DNA from: an uncultured Eubacteriales bacterium
GTDB lineage: Bacteria > Bacillota > Clostridia > Peptostreptococcales > Anaerovoracaceae
NCBI GenBank assembly: GCA_900542295.1
Contig: UQNJ01000023.1
Span: 1-5,377, forward strand
Reading direction: 5' to 3'
Length of the DNA: 5,377 nt
Shown: one piece after another, positions 1-4,690 of the stretch
Layout of the letters: each line of letters starts with the position of its first letter
Position numbering within the stretch: position 1 is the first letter of the stretch
Notes under the pieces: model-generated
What the model saw: only the letters and a program-made list of their open reading frames with translations
What the model was told of the DNA's origin: nothing
The model's database searches: none
Position numbers and translations under genes: made by a program

Positions 1-20
1 TTTGAATAATTAAAAAAATT

Positions 21-57
21 TCTGGAAAGCCTTATAAACAGGGCGTTTCCGGGCAGA
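21..57. other. Dyad, candidate integrase core attachment site
   Basis: The arms TCTGGAAAGCC (21-31) and GGCGTTTCC followed by GGGCAGA (42-57) are roughly inverted copies, one with an extra C, around a 10-bp AT-rich centre. Tyrosine recombinases cut within such dyads. The location at the element edge on the side of the integrase gene supports this, but the second attachment site is not in the window, so the call is inference. No tRNA 3' end or other familiar integration target is recognisable here. Confidence 0.25.
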
Positions 58-130
58 TAAAGTTCTATTTGATAACAAAATGATAACACTGGATATTTTG
101 GCATTATTTATCAGGTATCCTGTGGTTATC
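56..130. repeat. GATAA(C) motifs, possible Int/Xis arm sites
   Basis: TGATAAC occurs twice, at 70-76 and 81-87, offset by 11 bp (about one helical turn). A shorter GATAA is at 56-60. Inverted versions are TTATCA at 108-113 and GTTATC at 125-130. Integrases with an N-terminal arm-binding domain, like the one encoded here, bind short direct repeats flanking the core site, and excisionases bind nearby repeats. The motif is short and the region AT-rich, so some copies may be chance. Confidence 0.3.
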
Positions 131-147
131 GAGTAATATGTGTGAAA

Positions 148-208
148 CCGACAAAAAAGGTCTTACTGAATTGAGTGAAATCAATTTGGTAAGGCCTTTT
201 TTCGTCGG
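148..208. terminator. Long hairpin, probable bidirectional terminator
   Basis: The arms CCGAC-AAAAAAGG-T-CTTAC (148-166) and GTAAGGCCTTTTTTCGTCGG (189-208) pair with one bulge and one G/T wobble. The stem continues inside through AATTGA (169-174) and TCAATT (181-186) around a GTGAAA loop. A run of six T follows the inner GC-rich part of the stem on either strand. It begins four bases past the stop codon of the leftward repressor gene, so its main job is probably to end that transcript, and it may also block host transcription entering from the left. Confidence 0.75.
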
Positions 209-211
209 CTT

Positions 212-661
212 TTATTTTGCGTTTTTTGGATAGTTGTAACGCCACTGATCATATTCTTCCTGAGTGATCTCGCCGGATTTGAGTTTTTCTGCCTGTTCCT
301 GCCACGCATGGAACATATCGAACATGGAAAGGTAGGTGGTTCCCTTGGCCTTGTCCAGCCGGAGACAAAGTTCTCCGTCAATCTCATCAATGTGAAGCCC
401 GTAAAGGTCTTCTAAGGTAAATAAGGTATGCATCAGTCCAACGTAACTGTCAATATCCGGGACAGCAAGAGCATGAGGGGATACTTCAAAAATATCAGCC
501 AATGCGTTCAGATATTTTTCTTTTGGACTGCGTGCCCCTTTTTCATACTGTGCAATGCGGACATCAGCCTGTGAATCACTGAATCCCAGCTGTTGACCCA
601 AATATTTCTGCGTGAAACCACGCAGAAGTCTGAAATGGTGGATTCTTTCGCCTATTGCCAT
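212..661 (-). CDS. XRE-family (cI-like) transcriptional repressor
   Basis: A 149-aa protein with an N-terminal XRE/Cro-cI helix-turn-helix (about residues 4-62; IGERIHHFRLLRGFTQKYLG and the following RIAQYEKGARSP are typical, with a few extra residues around FSDSQADV). The acidic, aromatic C-terminal half (about 70-149) has no S24 peptidase signature and is not one I recognise. The start is ATG at 661, with AGGAGA at 671-676 nine bases upstream; the frame stays open further upstream but that stretch is promoter DNA. The gene diverges from xis-int, and three inverted repeats lie between them, so it very likely represses the integration/mobilization operon and controls itself. How it is inactivated is not evident, as no ImmA-type antirepressor gene is present. 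Confidence 0.88.
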   Translation of the reverse strand: MAIGERIHHFRLLRGFTQKYLGQQLGFSDSQADVRIAQYEKGARSPKEKYLNALADIFEVSPHALAVPDIDSYVGLMHTLFTLEDLYGLHIDEIDGELCLRLDKAKGTTYLSMFDMFHAWQEQAEKLKSGEITQEEYDQWRYNYPKNAK

Positions 662-696
662 ATGTTTATATCTCCTGTCTTTTTCTTGATAGGTTG

Positions 697-725
697 AGTA
701 TAGCATATCCAAATGGTAGAGACAA
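697..725 (-). promoter_or_regulatory. Promoter of the repressor gene
   Basis: Read on the minus strand: -35 TTGTCT (plus positions 720-725), a 17-nt spacer, and -10 TATACT (697-702) preceded by TGC, giving an extended -10. The predicted start is near 690, leaving a leader of about 29 nt with the RBS at 671-676. The upstream edge of the -35 is 6 bp from operator 1 (732-749), so the repressor could either activate or block its own promoter. Confidence 0.7.
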
Positions 726-731
726 GAAAAT

Positions 732-749
732 CCATACAAAAAAGTATGG
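732..749. promoter_or_regulatory. Operator 1, perfect inverted repeat
   Basis: CCATAC-AAAAAA-GTATGG is a perfect 6-bp-arm dyad with a 6-bp centre. It lies just upstream of the repressor promoter -35 and about 20 bp upstream of the rightward -35. Its centre is 42 bp (about four helical turns) from that of operator 2, so it is on the same face of the helix. It is inferred to bind the XRE repressor. Confidence 0.65.
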
Positions 750-768
750 GTAAATGTATTGAAAGCAC

Positions 769-797
769 TTGACCCATACAGAATAGTATAGTATAAT
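769..797 (+). promoter_or_regulatory. Main rightward promoter for xis-int operon
   Basis: -35 TTGACC (769-774), exact 17-nt spacer, and -10 TATAAT (792-797): a near-perfect sigma-A promoter. Initiation would fall near 804, at the start of operator 3. This promoter would drive xis and int, and by close spacing the MobC-like gene and perhaps repA. Its strength without a repressor suggests tight repression is needed in the quiescent state. Confidence 0.8.
774..791. promoter_or_regulatory. Operator 2, inside the rightward promoter
   Basis: CCATAC-AGAATA-GTATAG matches operator 1 in nine of the ten central arm bases; only the last arm base pair is broken. It starts on the last base of the -35 and ends immediately before the -10, so it fills the promoter spacer. 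A repressor bound here would exclude RNA polymerase from the xis-int promoter. Confidence 0.65.
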
Positions 798-802
798 TCA
801 AC

Positions 803-820
803 CAATACAAAATAGTATAG
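803..820. promoter_or_regulatory. Operator 3, at the transcription start
   Basis: CAATAC-AAAATA-GTATAG is the third, weaker copy of the operator dyad. It begins about where transcription should start, 5 bp downstream of the -10, and its centre is 29 bp from that of operator 2. Occupancy would reinforce repression of xis-int. Confidence 0.6.
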
Positions 821-843
821 TAAAAAGAAAGGAGAAATTTTCT

Positions 844-1038
844 ATGAGTAAAATGTTTATGAATGTGAAAGAGGTCATGGAAGTCCTGGAAGTATCGGAG
901 TCCTATGCATACAAGCTGATGAAAAGGCTAAACAGGGAATTGCAGGCAATGGGATGTCAGACAATCGCAGGAAAAGTTGACCGGAAGTATTTTTATGAGC
1001 AGTTCTATGGAACAAGATCGAATGATGGGAGGAATTAG
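844..1038 (+). CDS. xis: Excisionase-like small HTH DNA-binding protein
   Basis: A 64-aa basic protein with a MerR/excisionase-type winged helix: MNVKEVMEVLEVSESYAYKL (from residue 6) gives the helix-turn-helix, and the later stretch around CQTIAGKVDRKYFYEQFYG fits the wing and final helix. Proteins of this size directly before a tyrosine integrase usually direct excision by bending attachment-site DNA and may also act as regulators. AAAGGAG at 828-834 sits nine bases before the ATG. It is the first gene after the rightward promoter and ends 2 bases before int. The role is inferred from fold and position, since Xis proteins share little sequence. Confidence 0.75.
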   Translation: MSKMFMNVKEVMEVLEVSESYAYKLMKRLNRELQAMGCQTIAGKVDRKYFYEQFYGTRSNDGRN

Positions 1039-1040
1039 GA

Positions 1041-2153
1041 ATGGCAATTTACAAGAATGACAATGGCACCTGGTATGTAATGATTCGTTATCAGGACTGG
1101 ACAGGTGCAAGAAAACAGAAATGCAAACGAGGATTTTCTACAAGAAAAGAAGCTGCGGACTGGGAATTACAATTCAAATTACAGAAGAAAGCAAGCGTGG
1201 ATATGACAATGGAAAGCTTTTGCACTATGTATGAAGAAGATGTCAGACCTTCTTTGAAGCAGAGTACCTGGCTTACAAAAGAAAATATTATTCAGAAAAA
1301 GATTCTTCCGTATCTTGGAAAACGTAAAGTATCGGAAATTACAGCTAAAGATGTGATGGACTGGCATAACCAGATGAGAAAACTGAAAACGAAAACAGGA
1401 AAACCGCTTTCGCCAACGTATCTGAAAACGATACATGGACAATTAAGCACTATTTTTAATCATGCAGTGAAATATTACGATCTTAGCATTAATCCGGCAA
1501 GAAAAGCTGGGGCACTGGGAGAAGAAGAAGGCAAGGAAATGTTGTTCTGGACAAAAGAGGAGTATAAGCGATTTGCAGAAGAAATGATGGACAAACCTCT
1601 TTCCTACTATGCTTTTCAACTGCTTTACTGGTGTGGAATTCGTTCGGGCGAGCTGCTTGCTTTAACACCAGCAGATTTTAATTTCAAAAAGAAAACGCTT
1701 CGGATCAATAAGTCCTATCAGCGTTTGAAAGGAGAAGATGTAATCAGTACGCCAAAGACAAAGAACAGTGTACGGACAGTCATAATGCCACAGTTTCTGT
1801 GTGATGAAATGCAGGACTGCCTGAAATTATATTACAGTTTAAAGCCTGACGACCGCATTTTTCCGGTAACAAAATATTATCTGAATCACGAAATGGAAAG
1901 AGGCTGCAAAGCGAGCGGGGTAAAGAAAATCAGAGTTCATGATCTCAGGCATAGTCATGTATCCCTGTTGATCAATATGGGGTATACCGCACTAGCAATC
2001 GGAAAAAGGGTTGGACATTCAGCAGAAAAGATTACTTACCGGTATGCACATCTGTTTCCGTCGGTACAGCAGGACATGGCAGAGCAGTTGGATGCGGAAA
2101 ATATGGATAAAGAATTAAATGAAGTGGAAGGAGGACTTGCAAATGTCGGCTAA
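1041..2153 (+). CDS. int: Tyrosine recombinase / integrase
   Basis: A 370-aa phage-type integrase that catalyses integration and, with Xis, excision. Residues 1-45 form the arm-DNA-binding domain (MAIYKNDNGTWYVMIRY then KRGFSTRKEAADWE). Residues about 53-150 form the SAM-like core-binding domain. The catalytic domain (about 165-345) shows the full active site: R201 in CGIRSGELLAL, K241 in TPKTKNSVRT, H300 and R303 in HDLRHSH, H326 in VGHS, and nucleophile Y335 in TYRYAHLFP. Length and layout match Tn916/ICE-type integrases, and no truncation is seen. GGGAGG at 1027-1032 is eight bases before the ATG, inside the end of xis, so the two are probably translationally coupled. Its last 11 bases overlap the next gene. 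Confidence 0.95.
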   Translation: MAIYKNDNGTWYVMIRYQDWTGARKQKCKRGFSTRKEAADWELQFKLQKKASVDMTMESFCTMYEEDVRPSLKQSTWLTKENIIQKKILPYLGKRKVSEITAKDVMDWHNQMRKLKTKTGKPLSPTYLKTIHGQLSTIFNHAVKYYDLSINPARKAGALGEEEGKEMLFWTKEEYKRFAEEMMDKPLSYYAFQLLYWCGIRSGELLALTPADFNFKKKTLRINKSYQRLKGEDVISTPKTKNSVRTVIMPQFLCDEMQDCLKLYYSLKPDDRIFPVTKYYLNHEMERGCKASGVKKIRVHDLRHSHVSLLINMGYTALAIGKRVGHSAEKITYRYAHLFPSVQQDMAEQLDAENMDKELNEVEGGLANVG

Positions 2154-2463
2154 ATGTCTGGATCAGCAGGGACGTTGGAGAAATAAAGTTGTAGCATTTC
2201 GGATGTCACCGGAAGAAGATGAACTTCTGGAGACGGCAGTACGGCTATCGGGATTAACCAAACAAGAATATATTATCCGAAGATTGCAGGAAAAAGAAGT
2301 TGTGGTTACAGGAAATCCCAGGGTGTATAAAGCTTTGAAGAAGGAACTTGAAAAGGTACTGGGTGAGCTGAAACGTCTGAAAAAGGGAGAAGATGTGCCG
2401 GAGGATTTATTGGAAGTGATTCGGCTTATCACAATAACAATGGCTGGAATGAAAGCGGAATAA
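2143..2463 (+). CDS. MobC-like ribbon-helix-helix mobilization protein
   Basis: A 106-aa basic protein. RNKVVAFRMSPEEDELLETA (about 13-32) followed by VRLSGLTKQEYIIRRL looks like a ribbon-helix-helix DNA-binding domain of the MobC/relaxosome accessory type. The second half (about 58-82; KALKKELEKVLGELKRLKKG) is a charged helix likely to dimerise or contact a partner. Such proteins bind oriT and help the relaxase open DNA. The start at 2143 is preferred over an in-frame ATG at 2119 because AGGAGG (2129-2134) lies eight bases before it. The gene overlaps the end of int by 11 bases. Linkage to a MobV relaxase on the same element supports the role; a plain RHH regulator is the alternative. Confidence 0.72.
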   Translation: MSAKCLDQQGRWRNKVVAFRMSPEEDELLETAVRLSGLTKQEYIIRRLQEKEVVVTGNPRVYKALKKELEKVLGELKRLKKGEDVPEDLLEVIRLITITMAGMKAE

Positions 2464-2467
2464 AAGA

Positions 2468-2497
2468 GCCTTTAAGTGTCGGCAAACACCTAAAGGC
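2468..2497. repeat. Inverted repeat A between mobC-like gene and repA
   Basis: GCCTTTAAGTGT (2468-2479) and ACACCTAAAGGC (2486-2497) form a 12-bp stem with a single A/C mismatch and a CGGCAA loop, beginning five bases after the MobC-like stop codon. There is no T run after it on the plus strand, so it is not a classical terminator; it may be an mRNA stabiliser or attenuator, or part of an origin. Confidence 0.55.
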
Positions 2498-2502
2498 AGG
2501 GA

Positions 2503-2549
2503 TTTGGTAGAATACTCTTCCAAAAAACTTCTATGAGTATTCTATCAAA
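2503..2549. repeat. Inverted repeat B upstream of repA, 15-bp arms
   Basis: The arms at 2503-2517 (core TAGAATACTC) and 2535-2549 (core GAGTATTCTA) pair over 15 bp, with one G/T wobble and a 17-nt loop rich in A and T. It lies six bases after inverted repeat A and 40 bases before the repA start. A long dyad right before a replication gene could be a replication origin structure or a binding site for a regulator; on the transcript it would be a strong hairpin. Confidence 0.6.
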
Positions 2550-2588
2550 AACCACTCTTTCTTTCAACGGGAAAATAAGGAGGATTTG

Positions 2589-3674
2589 ATGGAAAACAAA
2601 AGAACAGAAACAAATAAAACAGTACAGAAAAGGCTGGAACCGGAACTGAAACTCATCAATATGGATACGGTGGAAGTGGAGCAGATTGAATGGCTGCTTT
2701 ATCCATTTATTCCCTATGGAAAAGTAACAATTATACAGGGAGATCCGGGAGAAGGAAAAACGACAATGGTGCTTCAAATTATTGCAAAACTGACCAGAGG
2801 AGAGACTATTCTTCCAGCTGATTCAACAAAAGATAAAAGGATAGATATTGATAGTGAAAGCGATATGGTAGATGCAGAAAATATTGAAAACAATGCGTCA
2901 ACACAGCATTTGGAGGCACCAGTAAATGTAATCTACCAGACTGCAGAAGATGGTCTTGGAGATACGATAAAACCAAGATTACTTGCTGCAGGTGCAGACT
3001 GCACAAAGGTCATGGTTATCGATGACAGTGAGCAACCGCTGACGATGGCAGATGTCCGGTTGGAAGAAGCAATTGTGCAGACAAAAGCCAGAATGGTTGT
3101 GCTTGACCCGATTCAGGGCTTCCTTGGATCAGAGGTGGATATGCACAGGGCCAATGAAATCCGTCCTTTGATGAAACGTATAGCAGTCTTGGCAGAAAAA
3201 TATCATTGTGCGATTATTCTGATTGGACACATGAACAAGAACAGTAACGGAAAATCTTCTTACCGGGGACTTGGTTCTATTGATTTTCAGGCAGCTGCAA
3301 GAAGCGTTTTGATTGTCGGACGAATTAAGGACGAACCGGAAGTAAGAGTTGTGTGCCATACAAAGAGTTCCCTGGCACCGGAAGGTAAAGCTATTGCGTT
3401 CCGTCTGGATAAAAACAACGGATTTGAATGGATTGGTGAATATGACATTAGTGCAGATGAATTGCTCAATGGAGAGGGAAAAGGACAGAAAACCCGGAAA
3501 GCAAAAGAATTTCTGCTTGAGATACTGGCTGATGGAGGTATGGCACAAAAGAAAATTGAGGAAGAAGCAGAAAAACTGGGAATTAAAAAGAAAACACTGA
3601 GAAATGCCAAAATGGAACTGGGAATAGATTCCGTAAAACGTGGAAATCAGTGGTATTGGATGTTGTCAGAGTAG
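2589..3674 (+). CDS. RepA-like hexameric helicase/AAA ATPase
   Basis: A 361-aa P-loop ATPase of the RecA-like RepA/AAA_25 group. Walker A is GDPGEGKTT (51-59), an acidic ED pair is at 120-121 (YQTAEDGL), Walker B is MVVLDP with D173, and the sensor-like segment is ILIGHMNKNSNGKSSYRG (from about 210). The C-terminal part (about 302-360) looks like a winged helix (AQKKIEEEAEKLGIKKKTLR), as expected for DNA binding. RepA of RSF1010 is the model: a helicase that unwinds the plasmid origin. Here it probably supports replication of the excised circle. An acid-rich insert (about 80-109, nine D/E) precedes the ED motif. ATG at 2589 is chosen over TTG at 2586 because AAGGAGGA (2577-2584) would be too close to the TTG. 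No separate primase or initiator gene is visible. Confidence 0.85.
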   Translation: MENKRTETNKTVQKRLEPELKLINMDTVEVEQIEWLLYPFIPYGKVTIIQGDPGEGKTTMVLQIIAKLTRGETILPADSTKDKRIDIDSESDMVDAENIENNASTQHLEAPVNVIYQTAEDGLGDTIKPRLLAAGADCTKVMVIDDSEQPLTMADVRLEEAIVQTKARMVVLDPIQGFLGSEVDMHRANEIRPLMKRIAVLAEKYHCAIILIGHMNKNSNGKSSYRGLGSIDFQAAARSVLIVGRIKDEPEVRVVCHTKSSLAPEGKAIAFRLDKNNGFEWIGEYDISADELLNGEGKGQKTRKAKEFLLEILADGGMAQKKIEEEAEKLGIKKKTLRNAKMELGIDSVKRGNQWYWMLSE

Positions 3675-3681
3675 AAAAAGG

Positions 3682-3729
3682 AAGATGGCAAGATGACCAT
3701 ATCTTAATAATAGGGCATCTTGCCACCTT
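3682..3729. repeat. Inverted repeat between repA and small-protein gene
   Basis: The arms 3682-3695 (core GGCAAGATG) and 3716-3729 (core CATCTTGCC) pair over 14 bp with one A/C mismatch around a 20-nt loop. The stem starts eight bases after the repA stop and ends one base before the RBS region of the next gene. There is no T run on the plus strand, so it is more likely an mRNA-processing or translation-modulating hairpin than a terminator. Confidence 0.55.
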
Positions 3730-3742
3730 GAAAGGAGATCAG

Positions 3743-3982
3743 ATGAAAAATAGAAATGTGCAGATACCATATGAGTTATTCTTTCAACTGTTGCAATATT
3801 TCCTGATGGAGAATTATGAGGGCGAAGAAATCATAAGGAAAGGGTTAGAAAAGAAATTGAATGCAATGGTAGATCGGGAGTTATACAGTAAGTACAAAAC
3901 AGCCCCAACAGAGGAAGAGAGAGAAAAGTCCAGGCAGGAATACCTGGAAAGGAAGGGAATACCGGAAAACTTTCGTTGGTAG
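3743..3982 (+). CDS. Small conserved mobile-element protein, unknown function
   Basis: A 79-aa, highly charged, probably all-helical cytoplasmic protein. Visible traits are an N-terminal NRNVQIPYELFFQLLQYF segment, a central helix EEIIRKGLEKKLNAMVDREL, and a C-terminal TAPTEEEREKSRQEYLERKG ending IPENFRW. From memory, close relatives are common on Lachnospiraceae integrative elements next to repA-type genes and are often labelled complexin-2 in databases; that name is a misannotation and implies no synaptic function. The start at 3743 is preferred, with AAAGGAG at 3731-3737; upstream in-frame starts would run through the hairpin and the end of repA. A role in replication or maintenance is suggested only by position. 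Confidence 0.78.
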   Translation: MKNRNVQIPYELFFQLLQYFLMENYEGEEIIRKGLEKKLNAMVDRELYSKYKTAPTEEEREKSRQEYLERKGIPENFRW

Positions 3983-4005
3983 AGATTCTTGCTGATCACT
4001 TTATA

Positions 4006-4143
4006 ACAGGAGCGTGTCACGCACCTGTAAATATCAGACAAGGCGAAAGCATGTAAGGTGTAGCCGGGAGGTTATAGATTACCCGATTATTTATAGGCGA
4101 ATTACAAGTTGCGAAAGGGAGCCCTGAATCAGGGCCTCCTTAC
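4006..4143 (+). ncRNA. Possible structured RNA / 5' leader before DUF5348 gene
   Basis: This gene-free stretch has several nested pairings. Hairpin 1 is 4006-4015 with 4019-4028 (ACAGG-A-GCGT / ACGC-A-CCTGT). A closing stem GTAAGG (4053-4058) with CCTTAC (4138-4143) encloses a CGGG/CCCG hairpin (4064-4067, 4082-4085), a weak GCGA/TTGC pairing (4098-4101, 4109-4112) and a strong hairpin 4118-4126 with 4130-4139 (GGAGCCCTG / CAGGGCCTCC, AAT loop). The closed multi-branch shape and lack of an ORF suggest a leader RNA or a DNA structure. I do not match it to any named riboswitch or RNA class. The pairings were found by eye, without folding energies or covariation. Confidence 0.35.
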
Positions 4144-4172
4144 AGCAAGATAATAGAAAGGAGCATACAGCA

Positions 4173-4397
4173 ATGAGAGAAGGAAGATTAGGTTATAACA
4201 GCAGTAACAATAGATATGGTTTGTTGTCATCAGATTTATGGATTGATACAGGATTTCATTGTGGGGAATGCCTGGAAGTACTGATTGATGATCAGTGGGT
4301 GCAGACCAGAATGGAGATGAATCCGGCAAGGGAATGGTATCTGGTAGGAACACCGTACTGCGGAGATCTGGAATATATACGGGCGAGAATACAGTAA
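4173..4397 (+). CDS. DUF5348-type small protein, unknown function
   Basis: A 74-aa protein whose sequence I recognise as the DUF5348 type: RYGLLSSDLWIDTGFHCGEC, then LEVLIDDQWVQTRMEM, then EWYLVGTPYCGDLEYIRARI. It is rich in aromatics and predicted beta strands, with C30, C33 and C63 and no signal peptide or membrane segment, so it is a small soluble cytoplasmic protein. AAAGGAG at 4157-4163 is nine bases before the ATG. It sits between the possible structured leader and the mob control region. The family is typical of mobile elements in gut Firmicutes, but no function is established. A regulatory or anti-defence role would be speculation. Confidence 0.8.
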   Translation: MREGRLGYNSSNNRYGLLSSDLWIDTGFHCGECLEVLIDDQWVQTRMEMNPAREWYLVGTPYCGDLEYIRARIQ

Positions 4398-4481
4398 TAG
4401 ATTAGTTAAGTGAGTAACGCAGAAGCAATCCGACCAACGGAAGGAATAATGGTCCCCGCTCCGCTTCAGTCGGTGCAGAAC

Positions 4482-4583
4482 AGACGTCCTCCGGACGTCT
4501 TGCCCCCGGCAGGGCGCAAGGGTACTTTTGATAGGCGGTACGGCTGTCGAAAGTGCTTTTGCGTTACTTTTGACAAAAGTAAC
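4482..4583. other. Inverted-repeat cluster, candidate oriT of the element
   Basis: Four hairpins follow each other: AGACGTCC/GGACGTCT (4482-4500); CTTGC-CCC / GGG-C-GCAAG (4499-4520); GTACTTTTGA / TCGAAAGTGC (4522-4531 with 4547-4556, two G/T wobbles); and a perfect dyad GTTACTTTTG-A-CAAAAGTAAC (4563-4583). TACTTTTG-like units recur at 4523, 4554 and 4565. MobV relaxases act at an oriT just upstream of their own gene, made of short inverted repeats with AAAGT/ACTTT arms, as in pMV158; AAAGT (4551) and ACTTT (4566) here echo that only partly. Open frames crossing the region start at GTG or TTG without an RBS and are probably not genes. The nick site is not identified. Confidence 0.45.
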
Positions 4584-4588
4584 AAAAC

Positions 4589-4661
4589 CGCCGTATCCGG
4601 CGAAGATTTCTTATAATCGCCATAGTTGGCGGAAATACAAATTATGTGCCATATCTGGCAC
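4589..4661. repeat. Three small dyads with 29-bp period in the mob leader
   Basis: CGCCG-TATC-CGGCG (4589-4602), CGCCA-TAGT-TGGCG (4618-4631) and GTGCCA-TATC-TGGCAC (4646-4661) are variants of one dyad, YGCCR-TAKY-YGGCR. Their centres (4595.5, 4624.5, 4653.5) are exactly 29 bp apart. They flank a TATAAT at 4612-4617 and end 30 bases before the mob start. This looks like a set of operators, or accessory relaxosome sites, for a dimeric DNA-binding protein such as the MobC-like RHH protein or the relaxase. The last dyad followed by GCTTTTT (4662-4668) also resembles a weak terminator. Confidence 0.55.
4612..4617 (+). promoter_or_regulatory. Possible -10 element of a mob promoter
   Basis: TATAAT is a perfect -10 hexamer, about 75 bases before the mob start. 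No good -35 lies 16-18 bases upstream; that position is taken by the first small dyad (4589-4602). A perfect TTGACA at 4570-4575 is too far away (36 nt). If it is a promoter, it probably needs an activator or is weak. Confidence 0.3.
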
Positions 4662-4690
4662 GCTTTTTAGAAGGAGAGGTGAGGAGCATA

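Noticed and set aside
662..805. 48-codon upstream extension of the repressor gene
   Set aside because: The segment holds the divergent promoters and operators, and the XRE domain begins at the ATG at 661, which has its own well-placed RBS.
2119..2142. Earlier in-frame ATG for the MobC-like gene
   Set aside because: It has no good RBS, while the ATG at 2143 has AGGAGG eight bases upstream and begins at the expected N-terminus.
2463..2588. CRISPR-like or tandem repeats
   Set aside because: The repeats are inverted pairs, not direct repeats with spacers; no CRISPR array or cas gene occurs anywhere in the window.
4053..4143. Group II intron domain V or a known riboswitch
   Set aside because: No domain V signature, reverse transcriptase gene or recognisable riboswitch core was found, so it is reported only as a possible structured RNA.
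4570..4598. TTGACA (4570-4575) as the -35 of a mob promoter
   Set aside because: The sequence 17-18 bases downstream (GTATCC / TATCCG) is a poor -10, and the hexamer is part of a perfect dyad that explains it.
4410..4616. Open frame of 68 codons in the mob leader
   Set aside because: It starts with GTG without a ribosome binding site, lies over the hairpin cluster, and has an irregular composition that reflects the inverted repeats. Treated as non-coding.
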